Notes: generated from the sequence alone by a model not told the origin. Shown: positions 1 through 9,611, numbered from the stretch's first letter. The stretch is 35,244 bases of DNA from Deltaproteobacteria bacterium RBG_16_49_23 (GCA_001798855.1 MGQQ01000034.1:1-35244); one strand, 5' to 3'. Numbers and translations are program-made.

Positions 1-1817
1 ATCTTCCCAAATCTCTTCTTCATCTCTTCTGGACTTACTTTGCTGAGATCCGATTCTTCAAAGGGCGGATTGATGCTCCATCTCTTCTCGCCTGAAGCAA
101 GGGAAGACCTGTAGATGCCCGGCCTCCCTTCAGGGCTCATGGCCTGGGCAGGAAGCATCTTCTCTTCAGGGGGTTCTCCGATTCGAAACCCTTTTGGAAT
201 TGTTCCGCTGACCAGTCCCACCGCCTCTTTAAGCAGCCCTTGAATGAGAGGTAGGTAGGCGGCTTTTAGAGGAAAATCGTTCCAGTCGAGATCAGCGCTT
301 GAGGCGAACAAGAAGATCTTTCCTTTTCCCATCCCGGCTTCGATCAAAAGAGGATCTCCATTCCTGAGGGTCAGAAGGGGCTTTGCGCCTCCCTCTATCT
401 TAAAGTAACGGCGGAAAGAAGCGGTTTGAAGGCTCTCTCCTCCCGCCCCTGAGATCGACTTCAGGATAGGGCGGCTCCGATCGATTCCTGTGATCCCCAG
501 GGGATCGGTCTCCCTCATCTCCCTGATCCTCCATGGAGAGAGAGGGAAACCATTATATTCTTCGGGAATAACACGGTCTCCAAGAAAGATGAAGACGGGT
601 TTGCCCGATTCCAGGATGGGAAGGAGTCTGGAGATCTGGGGTCGGGCCACATTTAAAAGGAGGATGGCTCCATAGGGCTGTGTGTCAGAGTAGGAGAACT
701 CTCCTTCCGTGATCACCTTTGCTTGAAAAGGGGAACCCTCTGCGCCTCCTGGATAAAGGGCATTGACCAGGTAATAGCTTTCGCTTGCCTTAAGAGATGT
801 CCGCGGGTCACCATCAACAACGAGCGCTTTTATCTTCTCTCTCACATTGATAGAAAAATAGAAGATATCGTCGGAGGGAAGACGGTCTCCGGAAATTCTG
901 ATCTCCCCGTCGGTCCAGCCCGGCTTATCGAAGAAGAGTTCAAAGTGAACCTTTGCCTGGTCCCTGGCTTTGATGGCCACGGACTTTTGATCTTTTTTCG
1001 TTTGAGAAAGATAGATCTGGACAAGGATCTCTCCGGGTTGATCGGATAGATTTGACAGGGTGACCCCGGCGCGGGCGGGAACGCCCACCACTGGTTCGCC
1101 TTCGATGAGATTCAATTCCTTGACGGCAAAATTTGAATCCCGGTTTGGGCCGCCGATTCTGAGAAAACTCACCCTCGTCTCGGAAGAGAGCGTCCCCAGC
1201 CTGCTCAGGTCGAATCCTTCCCAGTCCCCCCGGGCCATATCACCGAGGATGAGAATCTCTCCGGGCTTCTTCACCTCCTTCAAAAGACGATATCCTGCAC
1301 TCAGGGCAGACACAGGATCACCCCTTCCCGAAGAGAGAGGGTTTCTCTCCAATTCCTGGAGAGCCTCCTCCTGTGACATCCAGCGGGCGTCTTTTTTGAA
1401 GGATGAGGTGGGGAGGAGGGTTATCTCGCCATGCAGCTTCCCGACAATCTCTCTGGCGGCGCTTCTGGCAATATCGAAACGCTTTCCTTGATCTTCCCTG
1501 TACCCCATGCTCAAGGAATTATCGAGAATCACGACCGTTGCCGTCCCATTTTCGAGATTGAGAAGACCCGGCCGGACCAGGAGGGGCCGGGCCATTAAAA
1601 GGACCAGGCCGATCACGGACAGGACTCTCAATGCCAGTAGGAAGAAGTGTTTTAAGCGTTGAGGTCGTGTCATGACCTGTTGAGATTTGATGAGAAGTTT
1701 GACAGCAGAAAATTTTCTGATGACGGCCCTTCTCCGGGTGAGGCGATGAATGATGATGGGTCCAATCGCAGCAGCCAGACCGAACAGAAATAAGGGATTC
1801 AGGAAAGTAACACTCAT
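1..1817 (-). CDS. BatA/von Willebrand A domain membrane protein (partial)
   Basis: The gene runs off the left edge; about 605 residues are visible. Two membrane segments sit near residues 5-24 and 57-80, a layout typical of the BatA (aerotolerance regulator) N-terminal region. A von Willebrand factor A fold follows, with the metal-site motif DNSLS at residues 99-103. The remainder looks like a large extracytoplasmic region ending in a glutamine-amidotransferase-like fold, as in related long BatA proteins. These proteins usually act with MoxR and DUF58 proteins in envelope protein assembly or stress resistance, and both partners lie just upstream in the same orientation. The ATG at 1817-1815 starts a clean reading frame, but its ribosome-binding site is weak. 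The gene probably belongs to the operon that begins at 8977. The family assignment is firm; the substrate is unknown. Confidence 0.85.
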   Translation of the reverse strand, partial: MSVTFLNPLFLFGLAAAIGPIIIHRLTRRRAVIRKFSAVKLLIKSQQVMTRPQRLKHFFLLALRVLSVIGLVLLMARPLLVRPGLLNLENGTATVVILDNSLSMGYREDQGKRFDIARSAAREIVGKLHGEITLLPTSSFKKDARWMSQEEALQELERNPLSSGRGDPVSALSAGYRLLKEVKKPGEILILGDMARGDWEGFDLSRLGTLSSETRVSFLRIGGPNRDSNFAVKELNLIEGEPVVGVPARAGVTLSNLSDQPGEILVQIYLSQTKKDQKSVAIKARDQAKVHFELFFDKPGWTDGEIRISGDRLPSDDIFYFSINVREKIKALVVDGDPRTSLKASESYYLVNALYPGGAEGSPFQAKVITEGEFSYSDTQPYGAILLLNVARPQISRLLPILESGKPVFIFLGDRVIPEEYNGFPLSPWRIREMRETDPLGITGIDRSRPILKSISGAGGESLQTASFRRYFKIEGGAKPLLTLRNGDPLLIEAGMGKGKIFLFASSADLDWNDFPLKAAYLPLIQGLLKEAVGLVSGTIPKGFRIGEPPEEKMLPAQAMSPEGRPGIYRSSLASGEKRWSINPPFEESDLSKVSPEEMKKRFGK

Positions 1818-1863
1818 AAAAATTAAATCTCAATCTCCAAACTTCAATCACCCCTCACCCCTG

Positions 1864-1886
1864 CCCTCTCCCCCAAGGGGAGAGGG
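1864..1886. repeat. palindromic hairpin between DUF58 and BatA genes
   Basis: CCCTCTCCCC and GGGGAGAGGG are perfect 10-base arms around CAA. Beside it (1894-1950) is a low-complexity stretch of TTTGG/TTATTGG repeats. Confidence 0.7.
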
Positions 1887-1948
1887 AGGATTTTTGGTCA
1901 TTGAGTTTTTGGTCATTATTTGGTTATTGGTGTTTGGAATTTGGTGTT

Positions 1949-2839
1949 TCATAGATGGGGCCTGAATTTCTGCCTCCAGATGAGGTATTGGATCAGGGCC
2001 TTATCCAAACCGATGGAGGTATTGAACAGGTGATAGTCAATGAGATAGGAGGCGCAAGCGCTTCTATAATCTTCTATTAAGGAATGAATCGTCTTTAAGT
2101 AAGCGAACCGGATGGAACGAGGATCAACGAGCAATTTGATCTCCTCCTCCATATCTTGAAAGAGGCTCGGCTTCTCAAAGGGAAATTCAAGCTCATCCCT
2201 GTCCAGAAGATGAAAGACCATGACCTCGCTTCCTCTGGACCGGATCTGCTTGAGTCCCTTCAGCACTTCTTCGTATTCATCAAGAAGGTCGGAGATGAGA
2301 ATGACGAGTCCCCGCCTCCTGAGTGAGCCGGCCAGGTCCTGCAGCACGGAACCCACGCGTGTTTCACCCCCCGGATGCCTCTCTTCCAACTCCTTCAGGA
2401 TAGCAAAGAGGTATCCGTGGGCCGCCTTGGGAGGAATCCTCTTTTCGATCCTGTCAGAGAAGAGGGTGAGGCCGACCGCATCCTGTTGCTTCAGGATCAG
2501 ATAGGATAAGGAGGCGGTCAGCGTAGCGCCGTAATCGAACTTGCTCCATCCATCCGAGGCATAATTCATGGAAGAACTGGTATCAAGGAGGATATGGGCT
2601 TTTAAGTTGGTTGTCTCGCGATACTCTTTGATAAAGTAACGGTCGAACTTCCCGTAGGCCTTCCAATCCATGCGGCGGAGATCATCCCCCTGGGAATACT
2701 CGCGATGCTCCTCGAACTCAGCGCTCAGCCCCTTGGCCCGTGAGGGGTGAATTCCAATCATCACCCCATCGACCACAGAGCGCGCCCTCAGATAGAGGCT
2801 TTTTAGTTTGGCAAGCACCTTTGGATCGAAGTGGTTCAA
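1949..2839 (-). CDS. DUF58 domain-containing protein
   Basis: This 296-residue protein carries the DUF58 hallmark near residues 37-62 (EFEEHREYSQGDDLRR, then DWKAYGK) and a von Willebrand A-like metal motif DTSSS at 86-90. DUF58 proteins are encoded next to MoxR ATPases and are thought to be partners or targets of that chaperone. Here MoxR lies directly upstream and a BatA/VWA gene directly downstream, which is the canonical module. No membrane segment is evident, so it is probably cytoplasmic or membrane-associated. The start is a TTG at 2839-2837 preceded by an AGGGT-like ribosome-binding site; there is no suitable ATG before the conserved region. The family call is confident and the molecular role is not known. 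Confidence 0.9.
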   Translation of the reverse strand: MNHFDPKVLAKLKSLYLRARSVVDGVMIGIHPSRAKGLSAEFEEHREYSQGDDLRRMDWKAYGKFDRYFIKEYRETTNLKAHILLDTSSSMNYASDGWSKFDYGATLTASLSYLILKQQDAVGLTLFSDRIEKRIPPKAAHGYLFAILKELEERHPGGETRVGSVLQDLAGSLRRRGLVILISDLLDEYEEVLKGLKQIRSRGSEVMVFHLLDRDELEFPFEKPSLFQDMEEEIKLLVDPRSIRFAYLKTIHSLIEDYRSACASYLIDYHLFNTSIGLDKALIQYLIWRQKFRPHL

Positions 2840-2941
2840 GGTTTACCCTACATTAAGCAGACCCAGCGGGAAAAGTTTAGCATTTTATTGCAATCCTTCC
2901 TGACGAAGCGTCACCTGCTAACCATGAAAATCCCCCTCAAT

Positions 2942-2990
2942 CCCCCTTTGTAAAAGGGGGATAATTACCCCTCCCTTTGACAAAGGGAGG
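2942..2990. repeat. tandem hairpins between MoxR and DUF58 genes
   Basis: CCCCCTTT/AAAGGGGG (2942-2960) is followed by CCTCCCTTTG/CAAAGGGAGG (2970-2990). The second resembles the arms at 31054-31113. Confidence 0.7.
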
Positions 2991-3029
2991 CTGGGAGGGA
3001 TTTAAAGAAAAGTTGTTTTCTAAACATTG

Positions 3030-4043
3030 TTAATATTTAATCTCCTCGAGGAGACGGGCGATGATATCGAGCGAGGTGATCCCCTCTGCCTGAGCCTTAA
3101 AGTTGATGATGATTCTGTGTCTTAAGATGGAGGTGGCTACCCCCTTCACATCTTCCACCGAGGCCACATATCTGCCGTTCATGATGGCTCTCGCCTTTGC
3201 TGACAGGATCAGGTGTTGGGATGCCCGGGGCCCTGCTCCCCACTCCACCCAGTCTTTCACAAAGGGAAGACTCTCCGGGCCTCCGGGTCGAGAGGAACGG
3301 ACCAGCTTCACCGCATACTCGATCACATAGGAGGAGACAGGCACCCTTCTCACCAGCTCCTGCATCTCCAGGATCTTCTCTCCATGGATCACCTTATTGA
3401 GACTGGGCTGATAGGAAGAGGTGGTGGTCGCCACAATCTCTATCTCTTGATCGAAGGGAGGATAGTCCATGCCGATGTTGAACATAAAACGGTCCAGTTG
3501 GGCTTCGGGAAGAGGGTAGGTCCCTTCCTGTTCAATGGGATTCTGGGTGGCCAGGACAAAGAAGGGAAGGTCGAGAAAGTGGGTCACTCCCCCCGCTGTC
3601 ACCTTGTACTCTTGCATGGCTTGAAGCAGGGCAGCCTGGGTCTTGGGGGGGGTCCGGTTGATCTCATCGGCCAGGAGAATGTTGGTGAAGATGGGTCCCT
3701 TCAGGAATCGAAAGGAGCGCCGTTTACTTCCCATCTCTTCTTCCAGGATATCGGTTCCGGTGATATCGGAAGGCATGAGATCCGAGGTAAACTGGATCCG
3801 GTTGAATTGAAGTTCCATGATTCCCGCTAATGTGGAGATCAGGAGCGTCTTGGCGAGCCCCGGAACGCCTACCAGAAGGCAGTGGCCGCGACAGAAGAGG
3901 GCGATCATTATTTCCTCGATCACCCTGTCTTGCCCCACGATCACCTTTTTAATCTCCTTGATGATGTCGCCTTTCTTTTGGCCCATCTCTTCAACCCGGG
4001 CCATTTCCTCATCCGGTATTTGATCTTTGATCGCTGCTTCCAT
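3030..4043 (-). CDS. MoxR family AAA+ ATPase
   Basis: The 337-residue protein is a MoxR-type AAA+ ATPase. Walker A is GVPGLAKT (residues 59-66) and Walker B is ILLADEINR (122-130), followed by the QNPIEQEGTYPLPEAQLDRF segment typical of MoxR. Members use ATP to help fold or load metal or cofactor into partner proteins, usually VWA-domain proteins. The next two genes downstream encode those partners (DUF58 and BatA/VWA). A longer in-frame start exists 22 codons upstream inside repeat DNA. The ATG at 4043-4041 is preferred because AGGGAG sits just before it and the extra N-terminus would be repeat-derived. A 225-bp stretch of palindromes separates it from the upstream peptidase gene. Confidence 0.93.
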   Translation of the reverse strand: MEAAIKDQIPDEEMARVEEMGQKKGDIIKEIKKVIVGQDRVIEEIMIALFCRGHCLLVGVPGLAKTLLISTLAGIMELQFNRIQFTSDLMPSDITGTDILEEEMGSKRRSFRFLKGPIFTNILLADEINRTPPKTQAALLQAMQEYKVTAGGVTHFLDLPFFVLATQNPIEQEGTYPLPEAQLDRFMFNIGMDYPPFDQEIEIVATTTSSYQPSLNKVIHGEKILEMQELVRRVPVSSYVIEYAVKLVRSSRPGGPESLPFVKDWVEWGAGPRASQHLILSAKARAIMNGRYVASVEDVKGVATSILRHRIIINFKAQAEGITSLDIIARLLEEIKY

Positions 4044-4108
4044 CGTTCTCCCTTCTGAATCCCATCCCCCTCTCTCCGAGCCAGAGGCTCTCAGAGCCGG
4101 CGGCCTCA

Positions 4109-4180
4109 CCTCCCCCTTGAAGGGGGAGGAATTACGCGAAGCGCGTGACGATTACCCTCCCCTTCAGGGAGAGGGTCGTT
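4109..4180. repeat. cluster of palindromes upstream of MoxR
   Basis: It contains CCTCCCCCTTGAAGGGGGAGG-like arms (4109-4129), CGCGAAGCGCG near 4135-4145, and an imperfect hairpin at 4147-4180. Together with the nested unit at 4193-4247 it fills the gap before moxR. Confidence 0.65.
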
Positions 4181-4192
4181 ACCCCAATTATT

Positions 4193-4247
4193 CCCTCCCC
4201 TTCAGCCTGCCTGCGCGAAGCCGCTTCGGCGAAGGCAGGGGGGAGGG
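4193..4247. repeat. nested palindrome: CCTGCC element inside a CCCTCCCC hairpin
   Basis: Outer arms CCCTCCCC (4193-4200) and GGGGAGGG (4240-4247) enclose a 34-base palindrome starting CCTGCCTGCGCGAAG and ending GAAGGCAGG (4206-4239). The inner unit occurs inverted at 15541-15573. Confidence 0.75.
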
Positions 4248-4268
4248 TCAGGGTGGGGGTGGGTATGT

Positions 4269-5822
4269 TCATCTTTCCCTCAGTCTTCTGGCTGTCTCCT
4301 TCTCCCTGGCGGCAAGACCTTGCTCTCCCAGTTTCTCATAAGCCTCTGCGAGCCCTTGATGGACCTCCGGATTGAAAGGGTTGATCTGGATCGATTCCAA
4401 GAATGCCTCTCTGGCCTTTTTAAAGTCTTTCAGCTTCAGGTAGGTCTTTCCCATACTCGTATAGGGGATAGGATGATCCGGGGAGATCTCCCTGGCTCTA
4501 TTTAATAATGACAGAGCCTCCTGATCCTTATCAATATGGATAAGAGCAGAGGAGAGCCTGTTCAAAATCGGAATCGAGTCAGGAGCTTCGGAAAGCGCCC
4601 GGCGATATTCGAGCACAGCGGCCCCCATCCTTCCCCTTTCTTTGAGCAGGTCTGCCAGGTGAGCCCGGTTCCTTGCGACCAGCGATTTGATCTCTTCCAG
4701 ATCTATTCGTTCCTCATCGGCCCTTCCTTCTTTAATCTTAAGACGCCGCACATCCGATTCGCCCGTTCCCTTCAATTTTTTAGAGGCTAAAAAGCCCCTC
4801 CAGTCCCTCTCAAACTCATCGAATGTCAATCCGAGAACCTCTTTGATGGGCTCGCTTGCCCCCCGGCTTGTCTTCGTTGCCATTCGCCCCATGATCTCCT
4901 TCAAGCCTTCATGGCCTGTCTTCGTGATAATAAATTCAATGGCTGAAGCGGCCTGAGCATAGGCAAGCTGAACCTCCGCAGGCGTCTCAAGCCTGACAAC
5001 AGATGGCTCCATCTTCTCGAAGGGGATGAGTTTTCGCTCCGCAAGGGCTCTGGAGAGAAGGTTCTGATAGAGCGCCGAAAGGTAAGGAGGTCCTTCCCGC
5101 CACCGTGTCTCCTCATATTTTGCCAGTCCCTCGTGAAACCAGATGGGAGCCTTATTGGCTGTCATCCTCACAATGAGATAATGGAAATATTCGTGGCTGA
5201 TGGCATCGAGCCAGCGATAGCCATAGACCAGGGCCCCCGGCGAGAGCAGCATGAGTTTATTAAATTTGGTCAGGCCGACCGCTCCAATCTCTATATCTCT
5301 TGCCATAAGGGATGATGCATAATAGAAAGCCCTGGCATTGGGAAAGACCTCAACCCTGATCTTCTCCTTAGGCTGAAAGCCGTAATGTTTGGCCATCACC
5401 TGATAAGTATTTTCCAGCGCCTCTCTGAAATAGTCGACCAGGAATCCGTCCTGCTTCTCATCGAGGAGAATGCTGAAATGGGGGGTCTCATACTTCTTAA
5501 AAGGGGCGATCACCCCGATCGTCTGTTCGATGAAGAGGCTGAACCCTTTTCTCTTCTCCTCATCCCCTCCTGCCTCGATTGCAGACCTGATCAACTTCTG
5601 CGCCTCTAAATACTCGCCCCTGTGGAAGGCACTATGGGACGCCAATTCGAGAAGCTGGGGATTCCCGGGTTCCTTCTGAAGATGAGCCGTCATCTCCAGC
5701 CAGACTTCTTCCACATCCCAGGCCTCCATTTTCGCTGACATGGACTGGACTGCTTCCGGTGAAACAGCCGCGGACATAGAAGGAATCAGAAGAAGAAGGA
5801 GGATGAGTGCGATCTTTTTCAT
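4269..5822 (-). CDS. secreted peptidase MA-like / TPR protein
   Basis: This 517-residue protein starts with a Sec signal peptide (hydrophobic residues 5-19). The middle holds a gluzincin-like zinc protease signature: HEYFH at 210-214, with WFHEGLAKY at 228-236 supplying the probable third ligand Glu231. This is the peptidase MA-like arrangement. The C-terminal third, from about residue 390, is built of tetratricopeptide repeats. It therefore looks like a periplasmic metalloprotease with a protein-binding platform. Its ATG overlaps the stop of the DUF4175 gene by 4 bases, so the two are translationally coupled. Position in the MoxR operon suggests a role in processing or assembling envelope proteins, which is inference. 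Confidence 0.85.
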   Translation of the reverse strand: MKKIALILLLLLIPSMSAAVSPEAVQSMSAKMEAWDVEEVWLEMTAHLQKEPGNPQLLELASHSAFHRGEYLEAQKLIRSAIEAGGDEEKRKGFSLFIEQTIGVIAPFKKYETPHFSILLDEKQDGFLVDYFREALENTYQVMAKHYGFQPKEKIRVEVFPNARAFYYASSLMARDIEIGAVGLTKFNKLMLLSPGALVYGYRWLDAISHEYFHYLIVRMTANKAPIWFHEGLAKYEETRWREGPPYLSALYQNLLSRALAERKLIPFEKMEPSVVRLETPAEVQLAYAQAASAIEFIITKTGHEGLKEIMGRMATKTSRGASEPIKEVLGLTFDEFERDWRGFLASKKLKGTGESDVRRLKIKEGRADEERIDLEEIKSLVARNRAHLADLLKERGRMGAAVLEYRRALSEAPDSIPILNRLSSALIHIDKDQEALSLLNRAREISPDHPIPYTSMGKTYLKLKDFKKAREAFLESIQINPFNPEVHQGLAEAYEKLGEQGLAAREKETARRLRER

Positions 5823-8800
5823 TCCGTCAAACCCCTGAAATACCTCTCCACCTCTCTCCGGTATTGAGAAGGAACCTCCTCTTTCAGGGATTCCATCACC
5901 TTCTCTCTGAAGATCTTCGGGACCCGGTAGGCATCTTTTGAAGGCGTCTCAAACTCCTCGCGGTCGATCCCTGTGAAGCCCCTCTCCCTGGGCCGCCTGA
6001 ACTCCGGTTGAGGGAGTGTGGGCTGGGGAATCCAGGGACCGTAATACCAGCCCGCTCTCGGATCGTAAACCAGCGGGTAACCCCAGCGCATTGCCTGCAT
6101 CCGCATCGCCATCTGCTGGGCCATCTGCTGCATCGACTGCTGGGATTTGGACAACCTTCTTATGGCCTCCTGTTCCGGGGGAATGGCGCCCGGCGCATCC
6201 TCTTTTCGAAGTTCCTTTGATGCTTCCCCCATCGACTCCTCTGCCCCTTTGATGTCATGAAGAATTTCAGAATCCATTCCCGGGAAGAGCTGGGCCAGCA
6301 TTTCAAGTTTCTCTTTTATACTCTTCGTCCTCTCTTTAAGAATCTCCTGCCTCGATGAGAGTCCCGGAAACTTTGTTCTGGTATCGGGCGCCATCATTTC
6401 CTTGGGATCAGGATTGAAACCCTCTTCTATCTCTTTCAACTCCCCGATCCGTTTTTGGGCCTCCTCATTCCCGGACAGTTCTTTCTCCAGCTCCTTTAAG
6501 AGTTGGGAGAACCTTTCCAATCTCTCCGTTCCAAGAAGTCTTTCGAGCTCCTTGATGGAATCGGCCTGTTCATGAGGAAGAGAGGTTTCCAGTTTCTCAA
6601 GTATCTCTTTCAGCCGGGACCGGAATTGAGAAAGCCTCTTTTCAGCCTCTTCCTCAAGTTTTCTTCTCACTTCTTTATCGATCTTCTCGGTCTCCTTCAG
6701 GATCTCCCTCTGCTCGGCCAATATCCTGTCCAGCTCCCCGGCCTGCCGGGACATCTCACCCTGAATTCTATCAAACGCTGACATGCCCGATTGGGCTCCT
6801 GCCCTTCCCATGGCAGCCATCATCTCAGACAGGGCCTGAAGAAGTCTCTGGGCCGCCTCCAGCGCCCCTGCGATGTCTCCCGAGGCAAGCTTCTTCTGCA
6901 GCTCTTCAAGGTCCTTGAACATGGACTGAAAGTCGAGTCCTTCAAGCTCCTGGCTGTTCATAAATTCGTCAGGAAGTCCGGCGGCAAATTTGTTCAGGAC
7001 CTCCATGACCGAACGAAGAAGCTCTTCAATCTTCTTCAATTCTTTCATCACCGCTTCCAGGCCCTCCTGGGTGAAGCGTTCCTTCAGGTCATGGAGGGAG
7101 TCAAGGAGACGGCTCTGCCGGTTTCTCATCTCCCGGGCCAGAGCTTCTAACTCCTTCATCCTTGCCCGCTTGGCCATCTCTTCGGCAAGAAGCGCCAGCT
7201 TCTCCATCTCCTGCGTCACTCTCTCCTTTGGCTCTCTGGAGATCCTCTCTCTGAGGGAATTCAGATTTCCTTTAAGAGCCTCGATATCGAAACGCTCCAC
7301 CCTTTCCCTCATCTGTTCGAGATTCCGGTCCACCTGCTTCAGGATTTCATCCATCCCTTTCATCAGATGTTCTTTATCGCCAACCTCTTCGAGATGATCC
7401 GCTAAAAGGTCCAGAAGCCGGTTGGCGATCTGCTCCATCTCCTCCCCCTCTTTCGCCGCCCGGGCCTTCTCATCCCTTACCGACAGGCTAAACGTCCGGG
7501 AGTAACCCAATTTTGGGCCTGAGATGGCATCGTTGTCAGAAGCCTCGATTCGATAGAGCAACCTGTCTCCTGCTGTCAGGGAGAGGCTGCCCAGATCCCA
7601 TTTGAATACCTCGGGCCCCAGGAAACGCCCGCCCTGTGAACTCTTCAAGTTGATGAAACGCTCTATCCCCCCTGTCTGATAACCCAGCCGGATGGCTGTA
7701 ATTCCAAAATCGTCCTTGGCGGAATAAAGAACGGGGATCACTTCATTGCCGGAGATCTCCAGATCCTGCGCCGGGCTGATGATCTCCGCTTCCGGATAAC
7801 GATCGGGGAGAAGGCGCACCTGATAGTGAACAGGGTTGGGGTTTTCAAAACCCAAATCATTTTTTACCCTGATGGAGTAAGCGCCCGGATAAAAGATGAG
7901 AAGGCTACCTGAAAGGCGCTCGCCCTGGACTTTGAGGGGAAACTCGCTTCCCTGATTCAGGATCAGCTTCCCTTCAATGACTCCTTTGGTGACCTGGATT
8001 TCCAGTTTGGCCGCTGTTCCTTTGAGGGCTTCGATATGTCCTTCCTCCTTCATCTCTTCAGGAAGTCCGGTATAATCAGGCGGGGTCAGGGTGAGCGTCA
8101 CCTTTCGAATGTCAGGGGGATCGACGACACGAACGCCGTATATCGGAGAGGCTGATCCCCCGTGAAAGGCCTGGAAGCGGAAAGAGGATTGAGCCGATTC
8201 TATTTGATAAACAAACCGACCATTCCCTTCAGGCTCCATGGTCATGCGTTTCACCTCTCCTTGCTCAGGCCAGATGCTCAAAGCAAGGTTTTTGGGAACG
8301 TACCCTTCAGCCAATGCCCTGATGATGATGGGTGAACCGCGCAGGATGACCGATCCTTGGGGCTCAACCGAGATGAAGGTCTTCTGAACGGGCATGTTCG
8401 AAAAGGGATGGAGGATCAGGGCAAGAGACCGGTTCACAAAGGTCGGGTCGATCGCAAAAACGATTGAAAAGGCAACCATCAGGGGCAATAGAATCCTGAG
8501 GTGTCCGAGCGCCTTTTTAAGGCTAACCACCTGACGGGGATGGATGGAAGAGATCGCCTCAGCCGTTTTTTTGAGATGGGCTGTGATTAAGCCTTTCGAG
8601 ATTGGATTCGACGGCTCGCTGTTCGTTAATTGATCAAAGAGGAGCAGGGAATTCGTCACATCGTCTTTTAATTCCGGAAACTTCTCCTCCAGGCTTCTGG
8701 CCGCCTGTCTCGCCGATGGCTTGGTCAGGATTCGCCAGAGTCCGAGAAAAAAGAGAATGGTCAAAGAGGCGATGGCAATGGCGGAGTAGAAGGGAAGCAG

Positions 8801-8977
8801 ATAAGGAAGTGATTCTTTGATCTCTAAGACAGAGCGGCTTCCAAGAAGGATAAGGAGGATGATTGAGGGCAGAAGAAGAAGGAATTGCAGGGCGACAAGG
8901 AGTTGAAAACGAAGGGAGATGCTCCTCAGAAACCCAGCAAGGCGGCCGAATTCAGGATGCGAACTCTCCTTTGACAT
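5819..8977 (-). CDS. DUF4175 family membrane/coiled-coil protein
   Basis: This is a 1052-residue DUF4175-type protein. Hydrophobic segments lie near residues 25-50, 60-80 and 160-180. A beta-rich extracytoplasmic region follows, then roughly 400 residues of highly charged Glu/Lys/Arg-rich coiled coil (about 490-900). A Met/Gln-rich stretch and an aromatic/Pro-rich tail complete it. DUF4175 proteins commonly sit beside MoxR/DUF58/BatA genes, as here, where this is the first gene. In-frame starts exist at 8995 (TTG) and 8992 (ATG) without a ribosome-binding site. The ATG at 8977-8975 is chosen because GGAGG lies 8 bases before it. The biochemical function is unknown; a scaffold across the inner membrane is plausible. 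Confidence 0.85.
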   Translation of the reverse strand: MSKESSHPEFGRLAGFLRSISLRFQLLVALQFLLLLPSIILLILLGSRSVLEIKESLPYLLPFYSAIAIASLTILFFLGLWRILTKPSARQAARSLEEKFPELKDDVTNSLLLFDQLTNSEPSNPISKGLITAHLKKTAEAISSIHPRQVVSLKKALGHLRILLPLMVAFSIVFAIDPTFVNRSLALILHPFSNMPVQKTFISVEPQGSVILRGSPIIIRALAEGYVPKNLALSIWPEQGEVKRMTMEPEGNGRFVYQIESAQSSFRFQAFHGGSASPIYGVRVVDPPDIRKVTLTLTPPDYTGLPEEMKEEGHIEALKGTAAKLEIQVTKGVIEGKLILNQGSEFPLKVQGERLSGSLLIFYPGAYSIRVKNDLGFENPNPVHYQVRLLPDRYPEAEIISPAQDLEISGNEVIPVLYSAKDDFGITAIRLGYQTGGIERFINLKSSQGGRFLGPEVFKWDLGSLSLTAGDRLLYRIEASDNDAISGPKLGYSRTFSLSVRDEKARAAKEGEEMEQIANRLLDLLADHLEEVGDKEHLMKGMDEILKQVDRNLEQMRERVERFDIEALKGNLNSLRERISREPKERVTQEMEKLALLAEEMAKRARMKELEALAREMRNRQSRLLDSLHDLKERFTQEGLEAVMKELKKIEELLRSVMEVLNKFAAGLPDEFMNSQELEGLDFQSMFKDLEELQKKLASGDIAGALEAAQRLLQALSEMMAAMGRAGAQSGMSAFDRIQGEMSRQAGELDRILAEQREILKETEKIDKEVRRKLEEEAEKRLSQFRSRLKEILEKLETSLPHEQADSIKELERLLGTERLERFSQLLKELEKELSGNEEAQKRIGELKEIEEGFNPDPKEMMAPDTRTKFPGLSSRQEILKERTKSIKEKLEMLAQLFPGMDSEILHDIKGAEESMGEASKELRKEDAPGAIPPEQEAIRRLSKSQQSMQQMAQQMAMRMQAMRWGYPLVYDPRAGWYYGPWIPQPTLPQPEFRRPRERGFTGIDREEFETPSKDAYRVPKIFREKVMESLKEEVPSQYRREVERYFRGLTE

Positions 8978-9011
8978 CACTGCCGCCTCCATCAAGAGGA
9001 CTTTAATAATA

Positions 9012-9038
9012 AATATAACACATTCGAAACGTATTCAA
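9012..9038 (-). promoter_or_regulatory. candidate promoter of the DUF4175-MoxR operon
   Basis: Read on the minus strand there is TTGAAT at 9038-9033, a 15-base spacer, and TATATT at 9017-9012 preceded by TG (extended -10). It lies about 35 bases upstream of the chosen ATG at 8977. The spacer is short, so this is tentative. Confidence 0.3.
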
Positions 9039-9287
9039 CAGTCAAACCCCTTCACGCTTCAGGTTCTTCATAATATTGCCATAAAATTAAATTTTTGGTA
9101 TAAATAGTCCAATCTTGGAGGTAATTGGAACAGAAGCAAAAGAATTCAGTATTAAGGTGAAAAACTAACCACAGAGAAAAAATACTCTATTGGGATTGCT
9201 TGATCTCAAATCCTTTGAAATAGATAAGTTGTTTAAGAACCCACATATCCCTAATAGGGGTGAAGGGGGAAAAGGGAGGAATGAGTT

Positions 9288-9593
9288 ATGGTCATCTATG
9301 TAGTTTTCTGCAAGGATTTCGAACATAGGAAAGGTGAGTTAATGGGTATGTTGGTTGAGAGAAGGAATGATATGAGGGGACAAACCCAATGGGAATCTGG
9401 ATTAAAATGGGCAAGGTTGGCTTTTGGTCATTTGGTGAAAGATAAAAAAGACATCTTTGTTTTCCCTAAAGAGATGGAAATAAATGATGATCAGGGATTG
9501 CTTGTAGAGAAAGGGATATTTGGTAAGGAAGAGTATTTGAAAATAATGAACATGATAGATCAGGAGATTAAAAAAGAACGGAAGGGGAATTAA
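9288..9593 (+). CDS. hypothetical protein, 101 aa
   Basis: This small ORF is not recognised. It has a good ribosome-binding site (GGGAGG, 8 bases before the ATG) and begins with a short hydrophobic strand (MVIYVVFC). The rest is a mixed, charged sequence ending in a Lys/Glu-rich helix. No signal peptide or metal motif is clear. It is followed 18 bases later by another small ORF in the same orientation, so the two may form a mini operon. The surrounding DNA is more AT-rich than its neighbours, which fits a recently acquired or fast-evolving pair. Coding status is likely but unproven. Confidence 0.5.
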   Translation: MVIYVVFCKDFEHRKGELMGMLVERRNDMRGQTQWESGLKWARLAFGHLVKDKKDIFVFPKEMEINDDQGLLVEKGIFGKEEYLKIMNMIDQEIKKERKGN

Positions 9594-9611
9594 ATAGCAC
9601 GGGGGTAGAAA

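Noticed and set aside
3213..3830. 205-residue plus-strand ORF
   Set aside because: Fully antisense to moxR, whose Walker motifs are intact; composition is that of a shadow frame.
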